Shown here: positions 10,205 to 22,584 of the stretch, in pieces | Position numbering within the stretch: the stretch's first letter is position 1 | How the letters are laid out: each line of letters starts with the position of its first letter | Assembly (NCBI RefSeq): GCF_027943255.1 | Contig: NC_072897.1 | Span: 42,940,044 to 43,004,043, forward strand | From: Anastrepha obliqua | Taxonomy: Eukaryota; Arthropoda; Insecta; Diptera; Tephritidae | Reading direction: 5' to 3' | Length of the DNA stretch: 64,000 bases | The notes under the pieces: model-generated | Databases searched by the model: none | The model's input: the letters and a program-made list of their open reading frames with translations, nothing else | What the model was told of the DNA's origin: nothing | Position numbers and translations under genes: made by a program

Positions 10205-13200
10205 ACACTACGTGTTCCTTTTCAAACCATCCGGTTGCTTTAATAAACGAGCAGAGCTTCGTTAGTTTTAGATGGGCTATATCCGCTACATCGGTTAGAA
10301 ATGCTGTATCGAGAGTGCGCAGCCTTCTCATAACTAGGCTTTCACACTCACATAAAAGGTGTCTGACTGTTTCCTCTTCTTCTGTATTTAGACAGCTTCT
10401 ACAGAAATCGAAGTAAGGTAGTCCTTACCTTCTAGCGTGGCTGCCTATTAAACAATGACCAGTTAATACACCTATCATTTTTCTTATAGATTCTCTATTG
10501 AATCTTACAAGATCTTCGATCGACCGCTGTTCCAGTTCGGCCATGTCTGTCTGCTTAGTTCGCATGTTGTGAGGTTTTGCCAGATTGTATTTACCTTTTT
10601 GATGGTTTCCCTGTCTATAAGTAATTTACAATTGGCTATGGGCATGGGTATCAGCGCCTTATCCGGTTCGAGATCAAGCGTTGTACCGGTTCTTGCAAGT
10701 TCATCCGCCTTACAATTTCCTGCAATGTTCCTGTGGCCTGGTACCCAGATAAGGTGCACCTTGTAGCACTTAGATACGTCATCTAGTAGTTTAAAACATT
10801 CTAGAACTGTTTTTGACGAGTGCGTTTTTGATTCCAGCGCTTTTATTACTGCTTGACTGTCCGAGTAAATGAAGACTTCATTTGTGGATAATACTCTCGT
10901 TTTTACTTCTTTAAGCCCCTCTTTTATGGCAGTGACCTCCGCCTGAAATACACTGCAATGATCAGGTAAGCGAAATGATTGGCATACTCCGAGTTTGTCG
11001 GAGTAGACCCCTCCACCTACTTTGTTGTCCAGTTTTGAGCCATCTGTGTAGATGTTTAAGTCATTTATCTTAGCAATGAGCCCGTTATTCCATTCCTCTT
11101 TGGAAGGAAATACTGTGACAAAGGATTTATTAAAATTGATGTCCTTGGTCCTACAGAAATCCGTTGTGCTGGGAATACAGGGGAATTTTTCTAAAATTGA
11201 GGAGTGTCCTCTTTGGTTCGTTCTGATTAGGCCGATTTCTCTTAGTCTGAGAGTTGCTTTGGCAGCTGTTTGCTTACCGTACTGCTTTATTGGTAAAATG
11301 TTAAGCATGATATTTAGTGCATCTGTGGGTGTGGTTCTGAGGGCTCCGCAGATGCAAAGACTGGCCATTCTTTGTACATGTGCCATGGTTCTTTTAATGT
11401 ACAATTTATCTAAAGCTGGCCGCCATACTAATATGCCGTATGTTAGGATTGGTCTGACAATTGCCGTGTAAACCCAGTGCGATAGATAGGGAGAGACCCC
11501 AACTTAGTCCTATCAGCTGTTTACAAGAGTATAGTGCTGTTGTCGCCCTTTTACTCTATCTTCGACATTTCTCTTCCAAGTTAGCTTTCGGTCTAGTATT
11601 AGACCTAAGTAGCGGGCCTCATCACTAAATGACAGTGCCGTTCCACCTAGAGTCGGAGGAGCTATATTTGGAATTTTATGTTTCCTGGTAAATAGGATGA
11701 GTTCAGTTTTATTGGGGTTGACGCTTAGCCCATTTGCTTTTAACCAGTTTTCAACCATGTTTAGTAAATCTTGCATGACTTCTATAAGTGTATTGGGGAA
11801 TTTCCCTCTTACTACCATTGCAACATCGTCCGCATATGCTACAACGTGTTGTCCTCTCTCCTCTAGGCTCTTAAGCAATGCGTTTAATGCCAGCACCCAT
11901 AGGAGAGGGGACAGCACACCGCCTTGAGGTGCTCCTCTGCTAACTGTTTTCTTGATCTCTGAGGCCCCTAGGGTTGCGATCACAAATCTGCTCAAGAGCA
12001 TGTTTTTGATGAACTCAACCAGAGCGCCAGAGATCCGGAAAACCGTCAGTGCCTTTATTATGGTATCCGGTAGGAAGTTGTTGAACGCGCCCTCGATATC
12101 TAGAAATGCTACCAGTGTGAATTCTTTATTATACATTGACTTCTCGATTTCTGTTACAAGTGAGTTAAGTGCTGTTTCAGTTGATTTCCCTTTACAGTAC
12201 GCATGTTGTGAGATGCTGAGCTTATTAGGGCTGATGTTAGCCCTAATATGCTCTTCTAAAATTCTTTCTAATGCTTTTAGCAGAAAGGAGGATAGGCTGA
12301 TTGGCCTGAAATCCTTAGGGGTTGTGTGTGAACTTTTTCCCGCTTTAGGGATAAAGACCACTTTTACCTCTTTCCATGTTGATGGGACACTTTTCAGTTT
12401 CAGAGCAGCTTTAAATATGGCCGTCAACCACTCGATGATGTAGTTGAGTGAATGTTGTATTTGGGCCGGGAATAATCCATCTGGGCCCGGTGATTTAAAT
12501 GGTTTCAACGTGTTCACCGCCCAGGTTATCCTAGTTTCAGTGATTATTTCTTCAATGTCAGAGTTTGGTCTTTCTGTACCGTTGTTGATTAATACGTTAG
12601 ATGATTCGTTGCTGGGAAAAAGTGTGTCCACTAGCAACTTCAAAGTTTCGTCACTCGAAGTAGTCCAACTCCTGTCCGGGTTTTGGAGGTATCCGGTGGG
12701 ATAGTGTTTTTTGAAAGGATTTTGCGCAGTCTGGAAGCCCCTGTGGTTCCTTCGATTTCTCCACAGAACGTTCTCCAACCAGACCTTTTCGCTTTCCTAA
12801 CTTCTTTTTTGTAAATTTTTAGCTTACTGTAGTAGCAGTCCCAGTCTTTACTCTCTCGTGTCGCTTTCGCTCTATTAAACTGTTTTCTGCTGTCGTTTCT
12901 TAATGTTGACAGGTCTTCTGACCACCAGGGCGGCTTTTTCTTCCCCTTATACCTAATTAAAGGGCAAGCCTTGTTTAGCGCAGTTCTACAGACCTCCGTA
13001 AGGATTTGCACGTGTTCGTTCAATGATTCTCTGTTTTCAATAGTAATATTTTGGGAATTTGGAAGTCTTTCCTTAAGTTACTGTTTATATATATGCCAGT
13101 TGGTCTTTTTCAAGTTCCTGCTGGCGGGCGGGGCCCGTGGGTTGTTTCCCCCAAATTTTATTTCTATGTAGCGATGATCGGAGTAAGAGTGTTCATTCAG

Positions 13201-13861
13201 AACCCTCCACTGCGTCATCTTTCCGTAGAGTGTTTGACATGCTAGCGTAATATCAAGAACTTCTTGTCTATTGTGCGTAATAAATGTAGGTTCGTTGCCT
13301 TTCTTACACACTAAAAGCTTACTACATGTAATATAATTGAAGAGAGGCTCACCACGTTCGTTTGTATCCAAGCTTACTACATGTAATGTAATTAAAGAGA
13401 GACTCAGCACGTTCGTTTGTATCCGAGCTCCCCCATATGGTATGGTGGGCATTGGCATCACCTCCTAGTACTAGTTTGCGGTTGTGTGCTTTGCAGTCTT
13501 CCACAAGGCTTCTTATTAGCGGCGACGGCAGTGGACCTGTGTCGTCCCCGGCAAAATAGAACGAGGTTAGCCAGATGTTGCTTCCGCTCACTTCCTAGCT
13601 AACCGTCGTAGTATCTGCGTTACTGAAATTTTGAATCATAAATATATTAAGATGTGCTTTTGCCATTATGCATGCTCTTTTAGTACCTTCACAATTGGTC
13701 TTGTATACTTTATACTCTGATGTCCTCAGACCGCAGATTTCGCCATTCCGTACCCAGGGTTCCTGGATGAGGACTACATCCGGCTGATCTTCTGCCAGAC
13801 GATCCAGGAGGGCAAGGCAGGCTTCTTTACAGTGGTGTAGGTTTATCTTTAGAAGATGCAT
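10205..13861 (-). pseudogene. LOA LINE ORF2: endonuclease, RT, RNase H
   Basis: ATG at 13861 (MHLLKINLHHCKEA) starts an APE endonuclease (IQEPWVRNGEICGL; GGDANAHHTIWGS). RT follows at about 12780-11513 (FRPISLSSFLLKALERIL, IEGAFNN, GAPQGGVLSPLLW, YADDVAMVV). RNase H lies at about 11070-10650 (IYTDGSKLDNKVGGGVYSD, YSDSQAVIKALES, VPGHRNIAGNCKADELA). A final Cys/His knuckle with EEEETVRHLLCEC lies near 10330. The frame is broken near 13600, by a 55-bp tandem duplication at 13316-13425, near 13050, near 12700, near 11480 and near 10505. The encoded enzyme would copy element RNA at the target site; this copy cannot make it whole. Confidence 0.75.
13316..13425. repeat. 55-bp tandem duplication inside ORF2
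   Basis: Two adjacent copies start AGCTTACTACATGTAAT at 13316 and 13371, with several substitutions between them. Because 55 is not a multiple of three, the endonuclease frame is lost; the peptide TNER-(A/G)E-(S/P)LFNYITCSKL appears twice. Confidence 0.85.
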
Positions 13862-15284
13862 CAGCTGTTAGCGTTATGTCTGGATCTTCTTTGCTTTCGC
13901 ATAAAAGTTCCCTTTCGGAATACTTACGCTGTTGTGTGGAAGACTTACCCTCCCGTTCGAAGTACAACCTCCCTATGCCCATTTCTGAGCCTGAAGAGGC
14001 GTATTCTTCTTTGGTGGGCTGGTCGTCTTCGCTCATGGGTTCCAGTTCGCTTATGGGCTTTTCACTTTCCTTCGTGGCGAGGAACTCAATTGCATCCGTG
14101 TCGGTTTTATAAATGTGAAGCTTCACCTTTACTAAACCGTATCTCAGTTGCCCATCGCATTTCGCTAACGGTTCAATTGAGTTCTCTGTGAGGAGCAGGA
14201 GTGCCTGCATGGTGGCGCGATTCTGCTCTTTCGATTCTTCCACGCTGTTTTTGTTGGTTAGGGTTTTGACGTACCTCCACTCCTTCGTTGGGATATCCGG
14301 ATTGCAGACCCGAATGAGCTTCAAAATCTATACCGGGTCTTCGACGGTTGAAGGTAACCAAACCCTTGCTCGCGGCCTGGACGGAATATCCTTCCTGTCC
14401 ACGACCACTAGCTTGGCATTTGGGTACACTTCGCCGACATTGGAGATGGCCTCTTTGTACAGTTGAACCGATCTATCATCGTCGCACGCTATTATTTTTA
14501 TCTGGCCTTGGTGCCAGCCTAAGTCTTCGCACGCAGGCGGGGGGCCGGGGTTCTCCAGAATGACCTTCAGTGCCACTTTCGTTAGCTCGGCCTCGATCCA
14601 TTTCCATTGGGCCTTGGGGATCATACCTTCAGGATTGTTCTCGTCCTGGACCCCTATGATAAAGCGGTCTTTTTCAACCTCCGCAAATGATCTTTTGGGC
14701 GTCACGCCCATTGTTTTGTGCTTGGCTTATTATCCTCCAAGGACCGCTGTTGTTTTGGAGCCGATTGTATTGGTTTGAAATCGGGGTTGAAATCAGGAAT
14801 GATCGCTTTCGCTCTTTCAATCGCCTCTTTCAATTCCTGAGACATTTCACCTTCCTTTGGGTGAGTTTCGTGCAGCCTCCTTAGGAGCCTAGCTGCGTTT
14901 CTGCGATCCTGGTAGCTCGCTTTCACTGGGTCTACCACTCTCACAAGCGGCCATCCTTCGGCACCGGAGCTAGCAGTAGCAATGCTTCCGGTCGGGGCCG
15001 TTTTTGGGGGCTGAATCACAGTTGACTGCCGGGTTAGTGCACCCCTACTTGTGCTTGGGCCTGTGTCCAGCTCTGGTTGTGTGGCAACTGGCGTCGCTTT
15101 CGCTGAGGCTGTCGCTGTGTATTTCGATCGACTTATTTGGCCGATGGATGGCGTTTTCTTCGAGCTCGGTGCGACCGTTGCTCCTATTGCGGAACTGTCT
15201 ATTCCTTTTTTTTATTAGTTTTTGGATAGTCTGTTTACATATTTGGACCCACGAGTGTCGGAGAGAGGATGTCCGCCCGTGCAT
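13827..15284 (-). pseudogene. LOA LINE ORF1 (DUF4780-type Gag)
   Basis: The central segment 14711-14328 (RSFAEVEKDRFIIGVQDENN, then PKAQWKWIEAELTKVALK) is typical of the DUF4780 domain of insect LOA/R1-like ORF1 proteins, thought to bind element RNA. An amber codon at 14325-14327 separates it from the C-terminal part 14324-13827, which ends in an acidic Ser/Glu-rich tail. The N-terminal part (15019-14702; also a segment to 15284) lies in other frames, so at least one frameshift is present near 14705. The ORF1 end overlaps the ORF2 start by about 35 bp. Confidence 0.65.
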
Positions 15285-15530
15285 AGCTCCGAACTACACG
15301 GGTAAGGCTAGTTATTACGGAGGGCGCCAGGTATCCGTAAGCTCCGTTTGAGACTTGGTTATTTATTAGAAGGGCCCCAAGCCTGACAGATTCTCGGCAC
15401 GGGTCGTATCACACCTTAATCCAGCCCTTCACCCCCGACCACGCTAAGAGTACTTTGGGTAGTGCTGTACTATTGAGGAGTATCGAACCCTACCCATAGT
15501 ACCCTTAACTTAGCTAAGTACCTCCTGAAA

Positions 15531-17520
15531 ATAGGAAAACTGTGGTACTTATTACCAGCTGGCACCCTCGGGGAGGGTTCAGTGGAGGATTTTCACCAGC
15601 CAATAGGACAGGAAACACTTAAGTATCTCATGCAAGCACAATTCCCTGGATGCAAGGAATGGACGAACAATGTACAAAGTCTAAGCCCTTCTGGAATTTA
15701 GATAGATGAACTTGCAAGGGAGAGAATCTGTGAAGCCAAGGTAACCTGGGCGATAAATTCCTTCCAACCTTACAAGACCGAACGGAATTATACCAATGAT
15801 GTCGCAGCAAGCAATTGGTATGATTAATATATGGTTAGCTATGATCTTTAGGGAATTCCTATCTTTAAGGTATATTCCTGATTTATGGAGAAAGGTTAGG
15901 GTGGTATTTAATGCCGAAGCCGGAAAAACTGGCCCATAAATCTGCGAAAGATTTCAGACCAATCAGTCTCTCTTAAATAGGAATAGTTGCCTGATGACAG
16001 GGAAGTTTCTCTCGGCTACGGGTGGGCTTATGCAACCAGCGTTAAGGGACCTCTCTAAGTGGGTGACCTCAAACGATCTAATGGTTAACCAAGCCAGGAC
16101 CAGACTAGTTCTGTTCACTAGAAGACATAAGATACCGAGTTTTCAGTTACCGTCTAAAGATCGAGTAACATTAACCCGATCGAAGAAAGCCAAGTACCTT
16201 GGCATAGTTCTGGGCTCAAAGCTTTCTTGGAATAGGAACTCCGATGCAAGGATGAAGAAGCTTGTAATACCTTCTTTATCTGTAAGAGGACATTTGGAAA
16301 AAATGAAAGACATAAAGAGTCTCATAAAAGTTCCAAGATTAGCTAGTGTAGGAATGACATGTGCGCTCCGATCGATGCCTCAGGTGGCGCTGGAAGTGAT
16401 CCTAAATATTCCACCTATTGATATATATGTTAGATAGCGGCCAAATCTGCTTCCAGGATTAAAGCAGCAGGTATGTTAAAAGAAAGCAGGCACGGTCATG
16501 CACCAGTTCTACTATCTGTAGAACCTTTGCAAGGTGCATCGAAAGCAGACTATCTGGCTTCCAGAATAGATCTGAACAAAGACTATAAAAACGAATACCT
16601 GAATGAAATCAGATGAAAGTGGTCACCATATTTATACTGACGGTTCAAAGATGGACAATGGCATTGGAGCAGGAGTGTACTCGGAACAATTATCCTTAGA
16701 TTTATTTAGGCTCTCAAACCGGCTTATTTAGGCTCCCAAACCGGTGTAGCATCTTCTTAGCTGAGAACCACGCTATAGACAAAGCAGCAAAAACGATTAG
16801 ACTAATGGACTTACCTCCAGCAAAACAATACTAATTTATTATAGTCGAGCAGCGATAAATGCACTGGACTCAACGCGCAAGTGTTAAAAATGCAGGAGGT
16901 CCCTCTCGCTTATCCCACAACACAATACCACACTTTGTTGGATCCTCGGCCATTCTGGACTGGAAGGAAATGAAAGAGTGGATGAGTGTGCAGGGAAAAG
17001 CTTGACCTTGAACTAGTGGTAGCGGAAATAAGCATTCCTCTAAACGAACTGTATACCACGATTGACTTGAGCGTAATCGCGGAGACCAATAGAGTGTGGT
17101 CACGCACTACTAACTGTAGGGTCTCCAAAGCGCTTTGGCCAAAACTAAACCTTAAAAGGACAAAATATTTGATTGGATTCAACAGATCAACTACCAGCGT
17201 CCTCACAGTTGTCATAACTGGTCTCTGCACTATTTGCACCTTATCCAGCGGTATGGGCGTTCCCCGAAATGATTTCTGAAGGTGTTGTGGACATGAAGAA
17301 GAAATTGAGTAGGTACAACAGCTCCTCTGTGCAGGTTCTGCATTTCAAAGAAACCGTGCCAAATATCTTATCGATTATTTCTTTGAAGACCTGGAAAATT
17401 TACACACTGTCTCTCTGAGGTATTAGTTACCTTACTAAAAATATTTATAGCATTGGGCCATATGGCCACCCATTCTGCCTGACACAAACAACTTGGCTAA
17501 CCTAATATAACCTAAAACAA
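15531..17520 (+). pseudogene. Old RNase-H-type LINE ORF2, 3' fragment
   Basis: Continuation on + of the LINE begun at 9832. In several frames one meets a linker and early RT segment (ETLKYLMQAQFPGCKE; AKVTWAINSFQPYKTER). An open stretch at 15994-16437 is the end of RT/thumb (DLMVNQARTRLVLFTRRHK, AKYLGIVLGSKLSWN). RNase H follows at about 16626 (IYTDGSKMDNGIGAGVYSE), then a C-terminal Cys/His knuckle near 17270-17340. The central RT is deleted and many stops are present. It ends in GGCTAACCTAATATAACC near 17510, comparable to other LINE tails in the window. Confidence 0.65.
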
Positions 17521-17708
17521 TATATGTAATTTATAAATGTTTATATACATGTATACTCGTATATCCATGTGGGATTTGTTTTCCGTCCGGCCTGTCCTGT
17601 GCTTCTATTCGGAAAAGAAAAAACGTTTTCCTACCGTTTTAGTTCCGAGGCCTTCTCGTTCGGTCAGTGATGCCCATTACATTACATAATGCCCTGGATA
17701 ACCTCTCA
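17521..17708. other. Short unassigned stretch
   Basis: Between the LINE tail and the truncated gypsy element. TATA-rich simple sequence followed by about 130 bp with no recognisable coding content. Confidence 0.3.
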
Positions 17709-19099
17709 CTACATCGATGTCGGTACTACCATAAGTTCTTTAGCGAGATCTTTATGGAGAACCCCATGCGTTAAATAGAAATCGTGATACTCCTCGTGCT
17801 CTAAAACCTTCCGAACGGCTGTCAACTTATCGTGTTTAAGTTGTTCTTCCTGTATCCTATTCCGCAAGGAGCCCGTCATCATCAAGCAGTGTATGCAACT
17901 TAACGCATCCACGTGTCTCATCTGACTTCCTGAACGGTGCTCAATCTCGTACTGATAGTCTTGAAGAAACATCGCCCAACGCGATACTCTTAAGGGAACA
18001 TCCTCTTTTTTCATAGTTAGTGCAAAAGCGTTACAATCCGTTACTATTTTAAATTTTATACCCATAACGTATTCTCTCCATTTCTTCAGCACAGCTATAA
18101 TGGCTAATACCTCCAGCTCGTACGAGTGATATTTCTGTTCCACAACCGTAGTTTTCCTACTCATATTTTCAATAGTATGTAAACATCTATCTTCCGAATC
18201 TCTCTGTAACAGAACTCCGCCATATCTGAACATGGATGCATCAGTGAGTACTTCTGTCTGTAGTGTTGGATCGAATAGTCTAAGCAACGGTGAATTCGCT
18301 GAAGCAATCTTCAACTGTTGAAACGCTGCTATTTGTTCATCTTCTATTCGAAACTCTACGTATTGCCCCATTAGATCAGTCAATGGTTTAGCGACCAGAG
18401 AATATCTCGGAATGAAACGGCTAAAATATGACGCCAGACAAAAAAACGTTGCAACATCTTCTTCTAAGTTGGAATGGGAAAAATCACCTCGAGTTTTCTC
18501 TCGCGATGGTGTTATGGTGGACGCCTCCACAACGTAGCCCAAAAATGTAATTCGGCTCTTTAAAAATTGACACTTCTCCAATTTTATTCGAAGCCCACTC
18601 AACTCTGCGGTCTCCAACACTCTCCTTAAACTAGGTAACCCTTCCTTCACGCTCTTTGAAGGAATAGTTATATAGTCCATGTGGGCTATTATTGTGTTAC
18701 TTCGAATAAGTTCCCCTAGCACAGCATTAAAGTACCTCGTGAAAACTGCTAGAGAATTACTGATGCCAAATGGAGCATACAAAACTCGTATTGTCCATTA
18801 TGAGTTACAAAAGCTGTGTATTTACGCAACGTAGTCTCTAACGGTACGTGGAAAAATCCGTTACAAAGATCCAAAGTTGAGTAAAAAGTAGGCGATTGAA
18901 GTCTTTGCAGAATATTATCGATTAATCGTCCCGGAAAGTTGTCTCGTATGATCTTTTCGTTCAATTTCCGATAGTCGCAGCATAACCGTTTTGTACCATC
19001 CTTCTTTGTCACCAATACCATCGGAGATGCATACTCGGATGTGCCAATCTGAATAATATTTTCGGATAACCACTCATCTACCTGTATTTCAACTAAACA
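17709..19099 (-). pseudogene. gypsy remnant 1 RT-RNase H-integrase start
   Basis: 19021-18749 holds the RT fingers (MVLVTKKDGTKRLCCDYRKL, FYSTLDLCNGFFHVPL). A frame change near 18765 leads to 18782-17709 with FGISNSLAVFTRYFNAVL. The catalytic box reads IIAHMDYITI, so YVDD is altered to HMDY, which should inactivate RT. Ty3 RNase H follows (LTDASMFRYGGVLLQ, EQKYHSYELEVLAIIAVLKK, IVTDCNAFALTM), then the first residues of the integrase zinc domain. It is truncated there. Confidence 0.75.
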
Positions 19100-19419
19100 T
19101 TAATCGGCGTATGACATTCGACGCGGTCTATGATTTTCTGGCACCTCGTCGGACAAGATGATCTTCATTTCGATAGGCGATGACTTTTTCTTCTCGCTTC
19201 TGTAATTCGTAATCAGGCTAAGTACTCTCTCCTTTGTTGCAGTTGGCAAATGATCGAGTTCAACCTGCAAAGCGAGCATTCTCACGAGACACAGAATGTA
19301 GGATTTGTCCAAACTCCTTCCCAACTCATCAATGCGATTCGAGTCTTTACTCCCCACTCTTTTCACGCTAACTTCCTTAGATTCTGGTTTCTGCTCGGGA
19401 ATTCATTTCTTTTGGAATT

Positions 19420-19881
19420 TCACCCCTTCACCATCAATGACGACGTCTCTTGCCTCAGTATATCCTTGCCCAAAATGGCGTCGTACAAAATATCGCGCTC
19501 CCTAGAAACGTGGAACTCGACTCCATCCAAATCCATAATCGCAGGGTTCGCAATAGTTTTTATCATTCTGTTGCCAATGCCATACAACGTTTTAATTATG
19601 GATTTTAAATGGACGTTTCCAATATTGAGTAGAGTGTCATATCTGACAATACAGATATCACTACCCGTATCTAACAATGCTAAAAACGTGTAACCATTAA
19701 TTTGCAATTCGCGGAATAGAGACGCGTTCTTTAATGCTGACCTCGCTTTCGGTTCTTCTCTACCGTCGGTAACTACATTTACTCTTTGATTTTCCTTCTT
19801 CTCCTCCGCTCGCGGTATCGTCTGCTTACACTCGAATGCCTTGTGACTGACTTGGCTAAATTTAAAACACCTAATCGCCAA
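19420..19881 (-). pseudogene. gypsy remnant 1 aspartic protease region
   Basis: Contains the retropepsin active-site motif in FLALLDTGSDICIV and a downstream ILGKDIL, corresponding to the flap-to-ILG part of the family. It begins with the tail of the gag zinc-knuckle region and ends in a stop before the linker to RT (19366-19100). Confidence 0.7.
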
Positions 19882-19907
19882 TTGAGTGCATTGCCTAGCA
19901 AGATGCC

Positions 19908-20646
19908 CTACTCTTCCACACTGGAAACACGACCTACTGCTTTGTGCCTACACTTCTCATAAATACGCAGGCTCTCCTTAAGGTCTTCCAAATTGCGAGC
20001 TTCATACACAATCTGCTTATTAGTACGAGTATCTGGAATGCCATCAATAAAATATTCGAGGATGCTCTCGTCGTCCATATTAATCTGGCTGGCAATCTCC
20101 ATCAATGAGTATAGATGCTCCAGTAAATTCTCGTTTACCCGTTTACGTCTATTCTTTAATCTGCGAAGAATTTCGTTTGCACTCAGCTTAACCTCGAATT
20201 CGCTCTTAAGGATGGACTTTAGCGAGTTCCAATCCTTGACTGCTCTCTGACTTCTCACGAATGTCTTTGCCGCACCCCTGAGTAATTGCTTTCTGTAGAT
20301 AAACTTCTGTAGTTCATTCCAATTGACGACATCTGCGTTATCCTCAAACTCCTGGAACCACTATTAACGTCAGATTGCCCGCACCCCGAGAATGATGACA
20401 GTGTATCTTCGATATCGCGAAGACTAAAGAAAAAATCTGAACCGGCATTTGTACATTAGCGGATCTATCTTCACAACCCTCATCTGAATCTAGACTCACA
20501 TTAGCGTCTGAAACTCTAGAATGACCGAAGTGTTCTAAAAATGCGTCCTGGAAATCACCTTTCCGCCCCCTAGTCGGTAACTCTAAAGCTGTGAGTTTCT
20601 CCCTGAGACTGTTCAAATTCAGTTCTAAAATTTCGTCAATGTCCAT
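19908..20646 (-). pseudogene. gypsy remnant 1 gag
   Basis: 20646-20344 encodes a short SAP-like N-terminus (LREKLTALELPTRGRKGDF). 20258-19908 encodes a retrotransposon Gag core (VKDWNSLKSILKSEFEVKLS, NENLLEHLYSLMEIASQINM). The two parts are in different frames. A zinc-knuckle-like region follows at about 19920-19850 but has lost one Cys (CFKFSQVSHKAFEC). Gag would form the particle. Confidence 0.65.
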
Positions 20647-20889
20647 GTCAATGTCGTTTACAATATTAGATATAATATAATGTATAAGAATAAGTATTCA
20701 ATAAAGCAATATTCAAAATCAATATAATTTCTCTTAACTAATTCTCAAATATACTTAATAGCTTTTTGCTATACTTTTTGTGTACAAATTATTTTGATTC
20801 ACTTCAAAATACTTCATGGACTATCTACATTACATGTCTAGATTCTTCGCATGGAAATGATACTACATATTTTCTACACTCTTTCCTTC
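20647..20889. other. AT-rich unassigned DNA
   Basis: Upstream of gag remnant 1. No PBS or LTR edge recognised. Confidence 0.3.
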
Positions 20890-21488
20890 AAAACATGGTC
20901 AGCTCACAGTGAAGAAACTGAACTGCTAAAGCAAGAGATAAAAAAACCTGGTACAAAATCGATTTCGCGATTAGCTAGGATTGATAATCGACAAACCCTG
21001 ACAATGAAGTGGCAATACCAAGGACGGTAATACTGTCAGAAGATTTTTTTTACAATGCTAGCTGTTCAGCTGAAACTACTGGAGTCGACATTCATTTGAT
21101 TAAGCGCCTTCATATAGTTCTACAGATTCTTTCATCGGGATTGACGATAAATTCAGAGAAATTTGGTAGTTATGCTATGGAAACTGCTCAGATCTATATG
21201 ACTAATTATAAATGGTATTACATGCCATCTTCGGTCCACAAAATTTTAAAACATGGAGTGCTTCCTATCGATCAACTTTCTAAACACGCACAAGAGTCTC
21301 ATAATAAGGATTATAAAAAATTTCGTTTTCATCATGCTCGGAAATGTTCTCGATCAGCTACAAATGAGGACGTATTCCACACTCTTCTTTATACATCTGA
21401 TCCATTTATAACAAGTTTAAGAAAACCCTATAAAAGAATTGTAAAGGAACTTGAAGAGGAAACTCTGGATTTACTAAACATTAATTAA
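20890..21488 (+). pseudogene. TE-like ORF of unrecognised family
   Basis: Open frame 21009-21488; the part before it (from about 20890) continues the similarity in shifted frames, for example GNTKDGNTVRRFF just upstream of residue 10. Recognisable blocks are VDIHLIKRLHIVLQILSSG, WYYMPSSVHKILKHG, LPIDQLSKHAQESHNKDYKK, FRFHHARKCSRSATNEDVFH and LLYTSDPFITSLRK. I recall this block order from uncharacterised, multi-copy transposon-like proteins of insects and other animals but cannot name the family or the reaction. It ends in a normal stop at 21488. Confidence 0.5.
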
Positions 21489-21552
21489 TTTGTTCTTTAT
21501 CCTTATTTTCCGTAAGTATATAAGTAATTATATGCAATGCCAGCCTTGAAAT

Positions 21553-22120
21553 CCAAAGTAGAATCTCTCTTGCCAACGAGTGCTACTCTTGACTAAGTAG
21601 GCAATTGAGTAGTAAAGTCCTCTCTCGACGAACAAAACCAACACTCTACAATACTCTCATTATGCCCGACCTAACGTATGGCGCAGAAGCGTGGACGATG
21701 ACAACATCCGATGAAGCGACGCTTGGAGTGTTTGAGAGAAAGATTCTGCGTAAGATTTTTGGGCCTTTTTACGTTGGCAACGGCGAATATCGCAGGCGAT
21801 GGAACGATGAGCTGTATAAGCTTTACGACGACATAGACATAGCGCAGCGAATAAAGATTCAGCGGCTATGTTGGCTGGGTCATGACGTCCGAATCGATAC
21901 AAACGCTCCGGCTCTGAAAGTATTCGATGCGGTACCAGCTGGTGGTAGTAGAGGAAGAGGAAGGCCTTCTCTGCGTTGGAAAGATCAGGTGGATAAGGAC
22001 TTCGCTTCACTTGGTGTGTCCAACTGGCGCCGGTTAGCACGAGAAGGAAACGACTGGGGCGCTTTGTTAATCCCGGCCAAAATCGCGTAAGCGGCTATCG
22101 CGCCAATTAAGAAGAAGAAG
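21553..22120 (+). pseudogene. RTE LINE 3' fragment, duplicate 1
   Basis: Encodes the C-terminal domain after RT of the RTE ORF: SRRTKPTLYNTLIMPDLTYG, WTMTTSDEATLGVFERKILR, then GRGRPSLRWKDQVDKDFASL, with natural stop after IPAKIA. It corresponds to the end of the intact ORF at 39323-42316 but is diverged. The 3' end is (AAG)n, as in the other copies. All upstream domains are missing, so it is non-functional. Confidence 0.85.
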
Positions 22121-22584
22121 AAGACACAGGTAATTCAAATAAATTTTTATAAATAGAAAGTGTTGCAAAAAAAAACTTTTATAATTTTTATTATTTCTAT
22201 TCCTTTAATACGTATTATAATGTACTACTTCTCCTTACTGATTTTTACACTTGTTTTACATAATTGTTTAACAATAATTTAAATATTTTGTTTTATTAAA
22301 ATATATGAGTTATAAGTTTGTGTTTACATATTTTAAGACCGTTAGGTATTTAAAATGGAATAAAATAATTTTAAATTTGATAATTTTTAAATTTAACTTT
22401 TTTTCACACCGTATTTAAAAATAAATGATATTAAAATATACTCTTTTTAAATCTTTACAAAATTTTTTGTATTTGTCCAAAATTTTGCAACTTAATTTTA
22501 GAAATGTAACAGTCATCGATTTTTGGTCCATAAAACTCCTCGATTTTTCATAGTGCGGGGTACAGGAAACTCATTTCGTACTGT

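Larger units (their letters stand above)
10116..15530 (-). mobile_element. LOA-clade LINE, near full length, nested
   Basis: A 5.4-kb non-LTR element on the minus strand with ORF1 of DUF4780 type, ORF2 with endonuclease, RT and RNase H, and a 3' end made of a GGTA tandem repeat (10120-10138 on +) instead of poly(A). RNase H after the RT and tandem-repeat tails fit the LOA clade. It interrupts an older LINE on the other strand (9832-10115 and 15531-17520). A short AGGAA occurs at both borders and may be the target duplication, but this is weak. Confidence 0.7.
17709..20646 (-). mobile_element. Ty3/gypsy retrotransposon remnant 1
   Basis: Minus-strand order gag (20646-19908), protease (19881-19420), RT-RNase H (19099 to about 17900) and the start of integrase. 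It is cut off at about 17709 within the integrase N-terminus, and I find no LTRs. Frames are interrupted at every domain boundary and by stops, for example at 19097-19099. The gag start MDIDEILELNLNSLREKLTA resembles a SAP-type helix pair, also seen at the start of the second gypsy element (37069). Confidence 0.75.
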
